From the NCBI GenBank assembly GCA_004558535.1, contig SFCP01000060.1, positions 1 through 10,316 of the forward strand: a DNA stretch of 10,316 bases, read 5' to 3'. Position numbers and translations under genes: made by a program. The notes beneath the pieces are model-generated. The model saw only the letters and a list, made by a program, of their open reading frames with translations. It was not told the origin of the DNA and did no database searches. This stretch comes from Bacteroidales bacterium. GTDB taxonomy: Bacteria; Bacteroidota; Bacteroidia; Bacteroidales; Bacteroidaceae. Each line of letters opens with the position of its first letter. Position 1 is the stretch's first letter. Shown piece after piece: positions 1 to 7,935 of this stretch.

Positions 1-28
1 CGATAATCAGAGCGATTGTTTTTTTCAT
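1..28 (-). CDS. 5' end of a further exported protein, cut by the window edge
   Basis: Nine codons are visible, starting with ATG at 28-26 and reading MKKTIALII before the sequence runs out. A Met-Lys-Lys start followed directly by small and hydrophobic residues is the usual beginning of a signal peptide, so this is probably a secreted protein or lipoprotein. It lies on the same strand as the operon but beyond a strong terminator (70-99), and a -7-like promoter element sits about 30 nt upstream, so it probably has its own transcript. Nothing can be said about its function. The start is plausible but rests on very little sequence. Confidence 0.55.
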
Positions 29-58
29 TGTTACCAGATTTTGTTCGTTTATGTTCAG

Positions 59-66
59 CAAATTTA
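59..66 (-). promoter_or_regulatory. Candidate Bacteroidota -7 promoter element for the leftmost gene
   Basis: Read on the minus strand, this is TAAATTTG, an exact match to the TAnnTTTG consensus of the Bacteroides primary sigma factor. It lies 30 nt upstream of the ATG at 28, which would give a short 5' leader. I see no convincing -33 TTTG at the expected 19-21 bp spacing, because that position falls inside the terminator hairpin. The element is therefore supported by one box only. Confidence 0.4.
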
Positions 67-69
67 CAT

Positions 70-99
70 AAAAAACCCCGAAGAAAGCGCTTCTCCGGG
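70..99 (-). terminator. Intrinsic terminator closing the operon
   Basis: On the minus strand, a 10-bp stem (99-90 pairing with 86-77, two of the pairs being G-U) closes a 3-nt CGC loop. It is followed by one more G and a run of six T at 75-70. The stop codon of the last operon gene is 22 nt upstream, at 124-122. This is a textbook rho-independent terminator. A five-T run on the plus strand at 101-105 means it could also stop transcripts coming the other way, but no plus-strand gene is visible here. Confidence 0.85.
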
Positions 100-121
100 A
101 TTTTTCTTGCGAGCCAGCTTC

Positions 122-1516
122 TTACTTCTTTGTCAGTGTCGAGCTGGCGTCGTAGACATAGCTGTACGAGAGAGATGTGTAATAAGCTGTCCAGCCGTTC
201 ATTGTGATCACATTGTCGGCGATGGTGGCGACGACAGGGGTCTCCGGCTTGTCATAAGCGCAGAACACATAGTATTCAAGCCAGCTTTGCGGCTCGAATG
301 TCAGGGTTCCGGCCTCGGGGTCAACGGTGGCTTTCAGGTAGCTGTCCTCGTACATCAGTCCGGTGACAGAGACGGTGTTCTCGTCAATCTTGGCGATGGT
401 CACATCGTTTGTGGAGGTGAAGCTCACCCAGTTCTCGCCGTCAAAGATCTCACTTCCCGTGGAGTTCTGGCTGTAGGCGCCGACAATCCCGTCCACAAGA
501 CTTGAACCGCTGCCGCCCCAGGTGAACTCTGCGAACTTCTCTGTCTTGTAACTGTAGAACCAGACGGATCCGCCTTTGCTCTTGTCGCCTTTGAATTGCG
601 AGTAGTAGTCACTTCCGCTTGTCGCCGTGTAAAGCTGGATCCATCCGTTGTCCTCCTCGATGCCGGCCTCTACCCAGATGTTAGGCAGGTACGGCTCGTA
701 GTAATTGAGGATGTTGATGGATGTGTCATCATTGACGGAGAACACCAGGTCGTAGCCTTCGACGTTGTACCAGTCCTTCAATGTGTAAGTGCCGTTGTCC
801 CAGGCGATCATCGTGACCGGCCAATTGTTGCCGGCTCCGTCATCGAATGTCCCGTCCACTCTCCAAGCCTCCTTTTTCTCTATTACAAAAGTAGCTGTCG
901 CAAGCTCTGAGTCACTGAACGCCTCGTCATCGCTGACGGCCTTTAGTGTGACGGTGTAGGTTCCTGTCGAAAGGTTTCCTATCATCATCTCGGTCCCCGT
1001 GATGTCCCATGAACTTTCTTTCCCTCCGTTAATGGAGATTGTCAGGACGTAATGTGTGGCGTTAGGTACTTCGTCCCAAGTCGCCACCGCGCCACCATTT
1101 ACAAGAACGGTCAGCTTCGGGGTCGCCAGTTGGACGATCGCCGGGGTAGTCCCGCTGATCTCAGCCACAGGGGACTTGCTGTAGTCTCCCTCGAAAGGGC
1201 CGTACGCCCAGACGGTGAACTTGTAGTCTGTGTTGTCCTTGAGACCGGTCAGGACGGCCACTGTGCCTTCTGTGACACCTCCGGTGACTTTATCACCTTC
1301 TGGATTCAGAAGCTCATAGGCGTACTGTGTGGCGTTCGCCACCTTGTCCCAGTAGAATGTCAATGAACTGACTGTCGCCTGATAGAGGCCGGCTTCCGGG
1401 GCAGGAAGCGGTGTCAGTACGGTGTTGTCATCCTTGCAGGAAGAAAGGACGCAAAGAGCGGAAAGCAGGAATATGCCCGCGAGGCGGCTCAGATTAAATG
1501 AATATATCCTTTTCAT
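122..1516 (-). CDS. Fibronectin type III surface lipoprotein, last gene of the operon
   Basis: This is a 464-residue lipoprotein. A basic N-terminus and hydrophobic stretch end in the lipobox LSSC, with Cys27 as the lipidated residue. Two fibronectin III-like domains follow, at about 37-125 and 130-213; each carries the early-strand pattern W-D-x-V-x-N-A-T-x-Y. The remaining region (about 217-464) is rich in aromatic residues and beta strands and looks like one or two further sandwich modules. Near residues 239-262 it carries a motif also found in the neighbouring lipoprotein. No catalytic signature is visible. By position after SusC/SusD it is probably an outer-surface substrate-binding accessory; that role is inferred. 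I chose the ATG at 1516 because it gives a normal signal peptide and a 24-nt gap to the preceding gene. The in-frame ATG at 1537 would add seven residues and leave a 3-nt gap. Confidence 0.85.
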   Translation of the reverse strand: MKRIYSFNLSRLAGIFLLSALCVLSSCKDDNTVLTPLPAPEAGLYQATVSSLTFYWDKVANATQYAYELLNPEGDKVTGGVTEGTVAVLTGLKDNTDYKFTVWAYGPFEGDYSKSPVAEISGTTPAIVQLATPKLTVLVNGGAVATWDEVPNATHYVLTISINGGKESSWDITGTEMMIGNLSTGTYTVTLKAVSDDEAFSDSELATATFVIEKKEAWRVDGTFDDGAGNNWPVTMIAWDNGTYTLKDWYNVEGYDLVFSVNDDTSINILNYYEPYLPNIWVEAGIEEDNGWIQLYTATSGSDYYSQFKGDKSKGGSVWFYSYKTEKFAEFTWGGSGSSLVDGIVGAYSQNSTGSEIFDGENWVSFTSTNDVTIAKIDENTVSVTGLMYEDSYLKATVDPEAGTLTFEPQSWLEYYVFCAYDKPETPVVATIADNVITMNGWTAYYTSLSYSYVYDASSTLTKK

Positions 1517-1540
1517 TTTATTCAGTCTTAAGATCATGGT

Positions 1541-2473
1541 TTATTTGCCAGGTGCGGTGACATCAGCCGTCCCCCAGTACATGTTGATGTATTCCCAGCC
1601 ATCGTAGGAGGAATCCTCGCAGTTGATGTAGCAGGTAAGGTAACCGGTTGGTTCGGTGGCTCCGTCCATTATGATGTTGGTATAGGTTGTTGTCCTGTAG
1701 ACAGAAAGACCGGTGATCTTGCAGGCTGCTCCGGCCGGAGTCCACTCCAGCCAGTTCCCGTCAGCGTCGCGCAGACTCCAGTACTTGAATCCATCATCTG
1801 ACGGCTCCTCGGCGTAGTGGTCCAGAGGGCTTAACTCTCCCTGCCAGGTGCTCAGGTCATCGGCCTTGAAGTCCGGATTCAGGATCGTGTAGCTGAGGTC
1901 GATACCGGTTCCGAGGAAATTCTCGATGCGGAATCTGTTCAGCCCCTCAAGCCAGTAGATGTCAGAGAATGTGGAGACATTCAGGATTGATGAGAACCAG
2001 AACTGGGCGTTGTTGACGACTTTCTTCCAGCTTGACACGAGTACTGTGGCGGAGAACACGTCTGAACCGTCGTGGACAGTGTATGGGTTGACATATTCAT
2101 CGGCCAGCCGGATGGTGAATCTCTTTTCCTTCTGGATCTCTATGCCCTCGAAACTGACGGTCAGTCTGGCAGTGGCCTCTCCGGCTTGGAATTCCACCGT
2201 GGAAGGAACCTTGAACACCTCGTCCTTCGCCTCCACGATCACCGGGATGCTGGCTGCGTTGTCGGCTTTGAGTCTCCCTATCTCGAGGGTGACGCTGGTG
2301 CTTTCTGAACCAAGAATATACTCAGATGGATTGCTGGACAGGAAATATGCCTCCATACAATCCCGCGAGGGTTCCGGACCCGGTTCGTAGCCGTTCTCCG
2401 AGCATGAAGTCATGGAGAGGCACAGGACGGAGGCGGCCGTGTAAAGGATGTATTTGATATTCTTCATATTCAT
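1541..2473 (-). CDS. Calx-beta-like surface lipoprotein in the SusE position
   Basis: This is a 310-residue protein with a short basic N-terminus, a hydrophobic segment and the lipobox MTSC, giving Cys24 as the lipidation site. A Gly/Pro/Glu-rich linker leads into a beta-sandwich resembling Calx-beta domains at about 41-148. The signs are paired strands with regular acidic positions, and a late strand of the form K-R-F-T-I-R-L followed by a hydrophobic strand. The C-terminal half (about 150-310) is aromatic-rich and shares a motif (177-196) with the next gene product. No enzyme motif is seen. It follows SusD by 17 nt, so it is almost certainly co-transcribed. Lipoproteins in this position in glycan loci (SusE, SusF) bind ligand on the cell surface, and a similar role here is inference. 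An in-frame ATG at 2467 is an equally possible start. Confidence 0.85.
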   Translation of the reverse strand: MNMKNIKYILYTAASVLCLSMTSCSENGYEPGPEPSRDCMEAYFLSSNPSEYILGSESTSVTLEIGRLKADNAASIPVIVEAKDEVFKVPSTVEFQAGEATARLTVSFEGIEIQKEKRFTIRLADEYVNPYTVHDGSDVFSATVLVSSWKKVVNNAQFWFSSILNVSTFSDIYWLEGLNRFRIENFLGTGIDLSYTILNPDFKADDLSTWQGELSPLDHYAEEPSDDGFKYWSLRDADGNWLEWTPAGAACKITGLSVYRTTTYTNIIMDGATEPTGYLTCYINCEDSSYDGWEYINMYWGTADVTAPGK

Positions 2474-2490
2474 AAAAACTTGGATTGTTG

Positions 2491-4227
2491 TTAATCAGCG
2501 AGTATGGTTCCTGACGGATCCGGATTAAGGATCACGCCCTGGTTGTTGTCCTTTTCATATTCCGGAATCACATAGTTCATCCAAGGGGCCGTGTAGCCCG
2601 CCTTGGAGTTAAGACGTTGTGAGGAGAGCCAGTTTGAGCCTTCGTAAGTTCTTGTGACAGGCAGTCCCAGACGTTTGTAGGCGAAGTAGTTGATGCCCTC
2701 GCCCCAGAATTCGATGCGCCTCTGGATCATCAGTTCGGTGATGAACGAGTCAAGGTCAGTGGCCTCGCAGACGTAGGATCCGTCGGTGTAGCGGTAGGCG
2801 TTGAGGAAAGCGGCCATCTCGTTTGCCGCGGCAGCCACGCTTTCCGTGTGGGCGATCGCCTCGAAACGGATGAAGTACATCTCCTCGACCCTCATTATAG
2901 GGAGGGATGCGATGAGGCCGGTCTCGATGGTGCTGATAGAGCCGCTTCCGGGGCGGAACTTAAGATTGGTGTAGGCCGGAAGCTTTGACCAGTCGCCGCC
3001 TTTGAGTTCGGTTCTGTATTTTTCCGGGATGTCCGTCTTTCCGGCGTCTTCCGGGGCGATCCAGCTGTTCTTGCGCCAGTCCTTGTCGGAAATCTTGTCG
3101 TACAGGGACTTGCCTATCATACGGAACGCCTTGCCGTAACGAGCCATACCCCAGGTAGGCTCGGATGTCATCTGGGCGATGAACGTGCAGTAGTAGTAGC
3201 CGGTGTTGACCTCTTCCTTGGAGGTGACGTAAGTCCCGAGCATCCAGGAGGACTGAGGCGTGTTGAAGCCGGTCTTTGAGTTCATCCACTGATCCTCTGT
3301 GAGAGGAGTGTTGCCGCCGGCGATGGCTTTGCGGGCATATTCGGCGGCCTTTGCGTAACAGTCCATGGCGGAGTTGATTCCGAGGTCGTCGTAGCCGTCG
3401 GATGCGCCCTCCGCACTCATCTGCTTGGCCAGAGCGTCAGGCTCCCTGTCGAAACGGCTTGCCAGGTCAAGCCACAGACGTGCCTTCAGTCCGTAGACAA
3501 CAGGGCGGTTGATGTGGGCCTTGGTGGCCTGCTCATAGCCTTCAAGGTATTTCTCCGCGCGGTTGAGGTCTGTCATTATGAAGCGGTACATCGTGTAGAA
3601 CGGAACGCGCGGGTTGTTGCTCAGATCCGTCTTAGAGGTCTTCTCGTTGACAATCGGGACAGTCAGCCCCACAACTCCCATTGACTGCGCTTCGGAGTTG
3701 AGGCTCTCGACCTGGGTCGTGCGGTACTCGAAGCATGTGGAGAGCTCCATATAGAGCATGGCGCGGAGTCCGAGAGCCTGTCCGAGACAATGTACGGCCT
3801 TCTTCCCGGCGTTTTCCGGATCAGGAACAAGGGCGATGACGTTGTTCGTGTTCTTGATGAACTTGTAGTAGTAGAACCATGAGTAGTAGGCGGCGTAGCG
3901 CAGTCCGGATCCGCTCTCGATGTGACTCCAGTAGTCATAGCCGGAGTCGTAGACAGGAAAATCCTCGCCCATGACCTCACGCATGAACAGCTGGCACGGA
4001 TAGCCCCAGTCGTTTGTGTTGCCGGATGACCCCCAGGTGTCGTAGTCCATGTAGAAGGATGAAAGGCCGTTGAGCATGTACTCCATCGAGGAGCTTGACT
4101 TCTCTATGGATTCCGGGGTGGCCTCTGTCTTTGGCAAGGTCTCCTCGATGCAGCCTGTGGTGAGGACGGTCAAGGACACTGCGCAGAGGGCTCCCAGAAG
4201 TCTGATGATGTTATTATTCATATTCAT
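2491..4227 (-). CDS. SusD/RagB family outer-membrane nutrient-binding lipoprotein
   Basis: This 578-residue protein is a full-length SusD/RagB family member. The signal peptide ends at TTGC (Cys26), the likely lipid anchor. Helical, TPR-like stretches fill the N-terminal two thirds, including an aromatic-rich segment with W-F-Y-Y-Y-K-F and then N-T-N-N at about 117-129. Family landmarks near the C-terminus include L-P-I-M-R-V-E-E-M-Y at 442-451 and R-R-I-E-F-W-G-E-G with a following K-R-L-G at 503-521. SusD-type proteins sit as a hinged lid on the SusC barrel and capture ligand. The substrate cannot be read from the sequence; the adjacent peptidase makes peptides more likely than glycans (inference). 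It begins 13 nt after the SusC stop. The ATG at 4221 (residue 3) has better spacing from the AAGGAG than the ATG at 4227. Confidence 0.96.
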   Translation of the reverse strand: MNMNNNIIRLLGALCAVSLTVLTTGCIEETLPKTEATPESIEKSSSSMEYMLNGLSSFYMDYDTWGSSGNTNDWGYPCQLFMREVMGEDFPVYDSGYDYWSHIESGSGLRYAAYYSWFYYYKFIKNTNNVIALVPDPENAGKKAVHCLGQALGLRAMLYMELSTCFEYRTTQVESLNSEAQSMGVVGLTVPIVNEKTSKTDLSNNPRVPFYTMYRFIMTDLNRAEKYLEGYEQATKAHINRPVVYGLKARLWLDLASRFDREPDALAKQMSAEGASDGYDDLGINSAMDCYAKAAEYARKAIAGGNTPLTEDQWMNSKTGFNTPQSSWMLGTYVTSKEEVNTGYYYCTFIAQMTSEPTWGMARYGKAFRMIGKSLYDKISDKDWRKNSWIAPEDAGKTDIPEKYRTELKGGDWSKLPAYTNLKFRPGSGSISTIETGLIASLPIMRVEEMYFIRFEAIAHTESVAAAANEMAAFLNAYRYTDGSYVCEATDLDSFITELMIQRRIEFWGEGINYFAYKRLGLPVTRTYEGSNWLSSQRLNSKAGYTAPWMNYVIPEYEKDNNQGVILNPDPSGTILAD

Positions 4228-4230
4228 TGT

Positions 4231-4236
4231 CTCCTT
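4231..4236 (-). promoter_or_regulatory. Unusually clear Shine-Dalgarno before susD-like gene
   Basis: The minus strand reads AAGGAG here, in the short SusC-SusD gap. Bacteroidota genes usually lack a strong Shine-Dalgarno sequence, and the other junctions of this operon show none. The spacing is 3 nt to the ATG at 4227 but 9 nt to the in-frame ATG at 4221, which favours the downstream start. It may raise translation of the SusD-like partner relative to its neighbours (inference). Confidence 0.5.
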
Positions 4237-4240
4237 TTAA

Positions 4241-7200
4241 TTAGAACTGTAACGTGACTCCTCCTGTTATCATACGCACAGGAGCGTAGGCGCTGGTGGC
4301 CGTCGTGCCCCAGAAGCTTCCGCGCGGGTCGAATCCCTTGCGCTTGCTCCAGTAGTAGAGGTTCTCGCCGGCGGCGTAGACGCGGATCTTGCTCATTCCT
4401 AGCTTCTTCACGAGCTTTTCCGGAAGGGTGTAGCCCAGGTTGATGTTTTGGAGTGTGAGCGTGGAGGCATCGGTGACGAACCTGTCTGACATCGAGCTGG
4501 CACTGTCATCCACATCCTGGATGGCGAACTGGAACCGAGGGATGTCAGAGTCGGTGTTTGTCTCAGACCAGGCCTTCAGCAAGTCCTTGTGGAAACTGTT
4601 GCCTGTGTTCTGTACGTTAGGGTTGCGCATAAGGGCGGCGTAGCCATAGTCGGCGGCCTTGCCCCCGATGCTGTAGTTGAGGTTGACGGAGAGGTCAAAT
4701 CCCTTGAATGTCAGTGTCGTGCCAAAACCTCCGTAGAGATCCGGGTCGGCGTCGCCACAGTTGAATTCCGTGCCGTAGCTGAAGGTTGTGGTCTTGGTCA
4801 GCTCTCCTGTCTCACTGTTTCTGACGTACCACTGGGACTGGCCGTTCTCGTTGACCCCGGCGTATCTCTTCAAGTACAGAGTGTGCAGCGGAAGCCCTTC
4901 TCCGTGGAAGTAACCCCCGTTGACATACCCTGCGTGACCGTCCAGGACAGAACCTTTGTTGTCCTCGTTCAGCATCGTGATCTTGTTCTTGTAGTGTGTC
5001 GCGTTAAGGTTGACGTTCCAGCTGAAATCTCTCTTGCGGATGATGTCCAGACTCAGATCCAGCTCGACACCGTTGTTGAGCATGTTTCCGACATTGTCGT
5101 AGGAGCCGCCGTAGCCGCCGGAAAGCGGAACATAGACGAAGCACAGCATGTCGGTGGTCTTTCTGCTGAAGAACTCGGCGCTACCGGTGAGGCGGCCTTT
5201 GAATATGTCGAACTCCACACCGGCGTTGAAGTTGCTGTTGGTCTCCCAGGTGATGTTCTTGTTGCCGATCGTGCTGAGGGCCAAGGATGGCTCACCGTTG
5301 AAGTAGTTGATGGAGTAGGTGTCGGTGTAGCGGTAGTCTCCGATGGAGTCGTTGCCCTGCTGCCCCCATGAAGCCTTGACTTTCAGCATGTCGATCCAGG
5401 AAACATTGAACCAATCCTCCTTGCTGGCGATCCAGGCCGCTCCGACCGAATAGAAATCACCCCAGCGGTGGTCAGGATGGAAGCGTGATGACGCGTCGCG
5501 GCGGTAGGATGCGGACAGATAGTATTTCTCGTCCAGATTGTACATGGCCCTGCTGAACCAACCCTCGGTATTGTACCTGCTGGAAGATCCGGCGTTCTCC
5601 TTGATCTTGATGGCCGCGCTGAGTTCCTGCGCGTTGAAATAGGAGAAGAGTCCCTCGCGGTCGCCGCTCATCCATTCGTCGCGGTAGTCGTAGTTCTCAT
5701 GACCGGCCATCACGGAGACATTGTGGCGTCCGAACTGCTTGGTGTAGTTCACAATCTGCTGGAAGTTCAGGGCGTAGACTATGCTGTTGTACTTGTAGAC
5801 ATAACCGCCCGGGTAGGCGGTCTTGCCGTAGCCGTAGAATCCCTGTTGGGTGGATGTGTAGTGTGACTCTCCGCTTGTGACAGTGCCGTTGACGGTGACT
5901 TTCAGACCCTCGAAAGGAGTCAGGTCCGCATAGCCTGTGAGTGTCAAGGTGTTGCCGATTGTCCTGTTGGTGTTCAGGGAGTTCTCCTGCAATGGATTGT
6001 TTCTGGAGAGAACCGGACGGTTGAGTCCGCCGAGCTCACCGGAGCCGTAGTCGTACATCTTTCCGTTCTCGTCGGTCATGATGTTTCCGTCCCCGTCACG
6101 CAGGTAGACAGGGTAGATCGGCGCCATCGTGTTAGTGATCCCGAACAGGGACGTGCCGGAGCCTTCGTCCACATCATCGGAGGTGCTGTGGGCGTAGTTC
6201 ATGTTCGCTCCCACTTTCAGCCAGTCCTTGGCCTGATAGTCAGCCTTGAGGCGGATGGTGGTCCTTTTGAAATCAGAGTTGTAGACTATGCCCTGATTGT
6301 CGAGGTAGCCTATGGAACCATAAAAATTCAGATTCCCGGTGCCTCCTGTGAGGCTGAGGTTGTACTCCTGACGGAGACTGTGCCTGAACGCCTCGTCAAG
6401 CCAACTGTCCGGCGCCGCCGTGTAGACGTTGCCGTTGTAGTAGAGTCTTCTTCCCTTTGTGGCGTGTGGATTCATCCTGCCGTTCGTTCCGATGAGATAC
6501 TCCCCGTCCGGGACGGTGTAGGTGAGGTAGCCGAGTCCGCCGTCGGCGGTCGCCCCGCCAAGGTTGGCGTTGGCCTGTCTGTGAGCCTCGTAAGGTGTCA
6601 TTCCACGGTCACGCATGTAGTAGTTGTAGAGGGCGGACCAGTGCATCTCGTAGTACTGCACCGGATCCTTCACGTAGTCGTAGTCGATTGTCGCGCGGCT
6701 GTTGACGCTCCAACGGCTGTCCAGAGTGATCGTGGCCTTTTCGGACTTGCCTTTCTTCGTGGTGATCATCACGACACCGTTGGCTCCTCTGGCTCCGTAA
6801 AGGGCGTTGGAGGCGGCGTCCTTGAGTACGGTGATGTTCTCCACATCGTTAGGATTCAAGTTGTTCCAGCCTCCGTCGTAAGGAGCTCCGTCAACGATGA
6901 TCAGAGGGGATGTCCCGGCATTGATGGAGCTGAATCCCCGGATGGCCATCGAAGGGGTGGCGGTAGGGGAGCCGGAGCTGTTGGTCATCTGAAGGCCGGC
7001 CACCTGGCCTTGAAGTCCGCTGATCACGTTCGTGAGCTGCTTCTTCTCAAGGGTCTCGCTCTTCACTACTGCCGCGGAGCCGGTGAAGGAGGATTTGGTC
7101 TGCTGGCCGAAAGCAACGACGAGAACCTCGTCAAGCTGCTGATGATCAGTCTTTAACCTGATTGTCATCACGGGCTGAGGGTCGAGTTCGACCGAGAGCA

Positions 7201-7432
7201 TGCCGATGCAGGAGACGGTCAGCTTGTCGGAGGATTTCACACCGCCGAGGGTGAAATGGCCGCCCACATCCGTAATCTCTCCCTTCAGGGTGCCTTTTAC
7301 CATCACTGAAGCGCCGATGACCGGTTCCCCGTTCTCGTCGATGACGGTACCTTTTATGTCTATGCTCTGGGCCGACGCGAATTGTAGCGCGGCAAAAAAC
7401 ATAAACAAGAACACGAAGATTTTTCGTTTCAT
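4241..7432 (-). CDS. SusC/RagA family TonB-linked outer-membrane transporter
   Basis: This 1063-residue protein is of normal length for the family. A signal peptide ends at A-S-A (about residue 21). A carboxypeptidase-regulatory-like beta domain covers about 25-95, with the hallmark G-T-V-I-D-E-N-G-E-P-V-I-G-A. The TonB-box-like segment DEVLVVAFG is at 101-109. The plug domain spans about 116-226 and shows the SusC signatures L-I-I-V-D-G (177-182), V-L-K-D-A-A (202-207), Y-G-A-R-G-A-N-G-V (212-220) and I-T-T-K-K-G. A 22-strand-type barrel follows, ending in the expected terminal Phe. It would import a ligand across the outer membrane using TonB energy, paired with the SusD-like lipoprotein encoded 13 nt downstream. 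There is no N-terminal STN signalling domain, so it should not directly signal to an anti-sigma factor. Peptide import like RagA is inferred from the peptidase gene, not from this sequence. Confidence 0.97.
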   Translation of the reverse strand: MKRKIFVFLFMFFAALQFASAQSIDIKGTVIDENGEPVIGASVMVKGTLKGEITDVGGHFTLGGVKSSDKLTVSCIGMLSVELDPQPVMTIRLKTDHQQLDEVLVVAFGQQTKSSFTGSAAVVKSETLEKKQLTNVISGLQGQVAGLQMTNSSGSPTATPSMAIRGFSSINAGTSPLIIVDGAPYDGGWNNLNPNDVENITVLKDAASNALYGARGANGVVMITTKKGKSEKATITLDSRWSVNSRATIDYDYVKDPVQYYEMHWSALYNYYMRDRGMTPYEAHRQANANLGGATADGGLGYLTYTVPDGEYLIGTNGRMNPHATKGRRLYYNGNVYTAAPDSWLDEAFRHSLRQEYNLSLTGGTGNLNFYGSIGYLDNQGIVYNSDFKRTTIRLKADYQAKDWLKVGANMNYAHSTSDDVDEGSGTSLFGITNTMAPIYPVYLRDGDGNIMTDENGKMYDYGSGELGGLNRPVLSRNNPLQENSLNTNRTIGNTLTLTGYADLTPFEGLKVTVNGTVTSGESHYTSTQQGFYGYGKTAYPGGYVYKYNSIVYALNFQQIVNYTKQFGRHNVSVMAGHENYDYRDEWMSGDREGLFSYFNAQELSAAIKIKENAGSSSRYNTEGWFSRAMYNLDEKYYLSASYRRDASSRFHPDHRWGDFYSVGAAWIASKEDWFNVSWIDMLKVKASWGQQGNDSIGDYRYTDTYSINYFNGEPSLALSTIGNKNITWETNSNFNAGVEFDIFKGRLTGSAEFFSRKTTDMLCFVYVPLSGGYGGSYDNVGNMLNNGVELDLSLDIIRKRDFSWNVNLNATHYKNKITMLNEDNKGSVLDGHAGYVNGGYFHGEGLPLHTLYLKRYAGVNENGQSQWYVRNSETGELTKTTTFSYGTEFNCGDADPDLYGGFGTTLTFKGFDLSVNLNYSIGGKAADYGYAALMRNPNVQNTGNSFHKDLLKAWSETNTDSDIPRFQFAIQDVDDSASSMSDRFVTDASTLTLQNINLGYTLPEKLVKKLGMSKIRVYAAGENLYYWSKRKGFDPRGSFWGTTATSAYAPVRMITGGVTLQF

Positions 7433-7476
7433 ACGTTGATCGATATTAGTGTTGTTGATTGTCTATTATGTTGTGA

Positions 7477-7911
7477 TCAGTCGGATTTTGTCGTCATTCC
7501 GGCTGACGGGAGTATGAACCCCACCTTGTCCTTGTCTGACCACAGCCAGACTGTCCTGCTGTCGGTCCTGACGACCTGGAGTCCGCTGAAACTGAAGCCG
7601 GCCACGCCCATGTTGCCTGACACTGTGCCGTCAACGCCGGAGGAAGACGATGGCATGGCGCAGAGTTTCACGGTCACGTCCTTGGTTCCTTCGTTGTCGG
7701 AGATCCGCAGGATGCCTTTCCGAGGGTTGCAGTAGTACTGGTGCGTGTTCTTAAGGAAGGTGAACACAGGATTGCCGTCCTTGTATATTCCCAATCCTAC
7801 GGTGGCGGAGAACTCGTCCCGCGAGTGGTCTTCTTCCTTGCCGCCCTTGCATCCGGCAAGGAGTGTGGCGGCAAGCGCCAGAGCGGTGAGCAATTTAAGA
7901 GATGATCTCAT
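7477..7911 (-). CDS. Small lipoprotein of unknown function between peptidase and SusC
   Basis: I do not recognise a family for this 144-residue protein. It has a clear lipoprotein signal: a basic start (MRSSLK), a hydrophobic core and the lipobox LAGC with Cys21, then a charged linker rich in Lys, Glu and Asp. The mature part (about 34-138) alternates polar and hydrophobic residues like a small beta-barrel or sandwich. It has two further cysteines (61 and 84) that could form a disulfide, and a W-L-W at 122-124. It begins 24 nt after the peptidase stop and ends 44 nt before the SusC start, so it belongs to the operon. Its place beside the peptidase allows it to be an inhibitor, a peptidase anchor or a transporter accessory; none of these is shown by sequence. 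The ATG at 7911 is the only start that gives a complete signal peptide. Confidence 0.8.
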   Translation of the reverse strand: MRSSLKLLTALALAATLLAGCKGGKEEDHSRDEFSATVGLGIYKDGNPVFTFLKNTHQYYCNPRKGILRISDNEGTKDVTVKLCAMPSSSSGVDGTVSGNMGVAGFSFSGLQVVRTDSRTVWLWSDKDKVGFILPSAGMTTKSD

Positions 7912-7935
7912 AATCTATGAATATTCAAGGGTTTG

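Noticed and set aside
3180..3200. Short runs of repeated TAG/GTA triplets, here and at several places in the SusC and SusD genes
   Set aside because: On the coding strand these are consecutive Tyr codons within aromatic-rich parts of the proteins, not tandem repeats or microsatellites.
4589..5371. A 260-codon open frame on the plus strand antisense to the SusC barrel
   Set aside because: It is the same kind of mirrored frame, Val-rich with no family features, and is explained by the coding bias of the SusC gene.
6188..7156. A 322-codon open frame on the plus strand antisense to the SusC gene
   Set aside because: It lies wholly inside a well-supported SusC gene, has Val/Gly-rich low-complexity composition typical of a mirrored codon frame, and shows no domain or signal peptide.
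4241..7432. Possible N-terminal STN signalling domain in the SusC-like protein
   Set aside because: The mature protein begins directly with the carboxypeptidase-regulatory-like domain at about residue 25, leaving no room for one.
7433..7476. A separate promoter in the 44-nt gap before the SusC gene
   Set aside because: No TAnnTTTG box or plausible -33 element is present, and no terminator precedes it, so co-transcription is the simpler reading.
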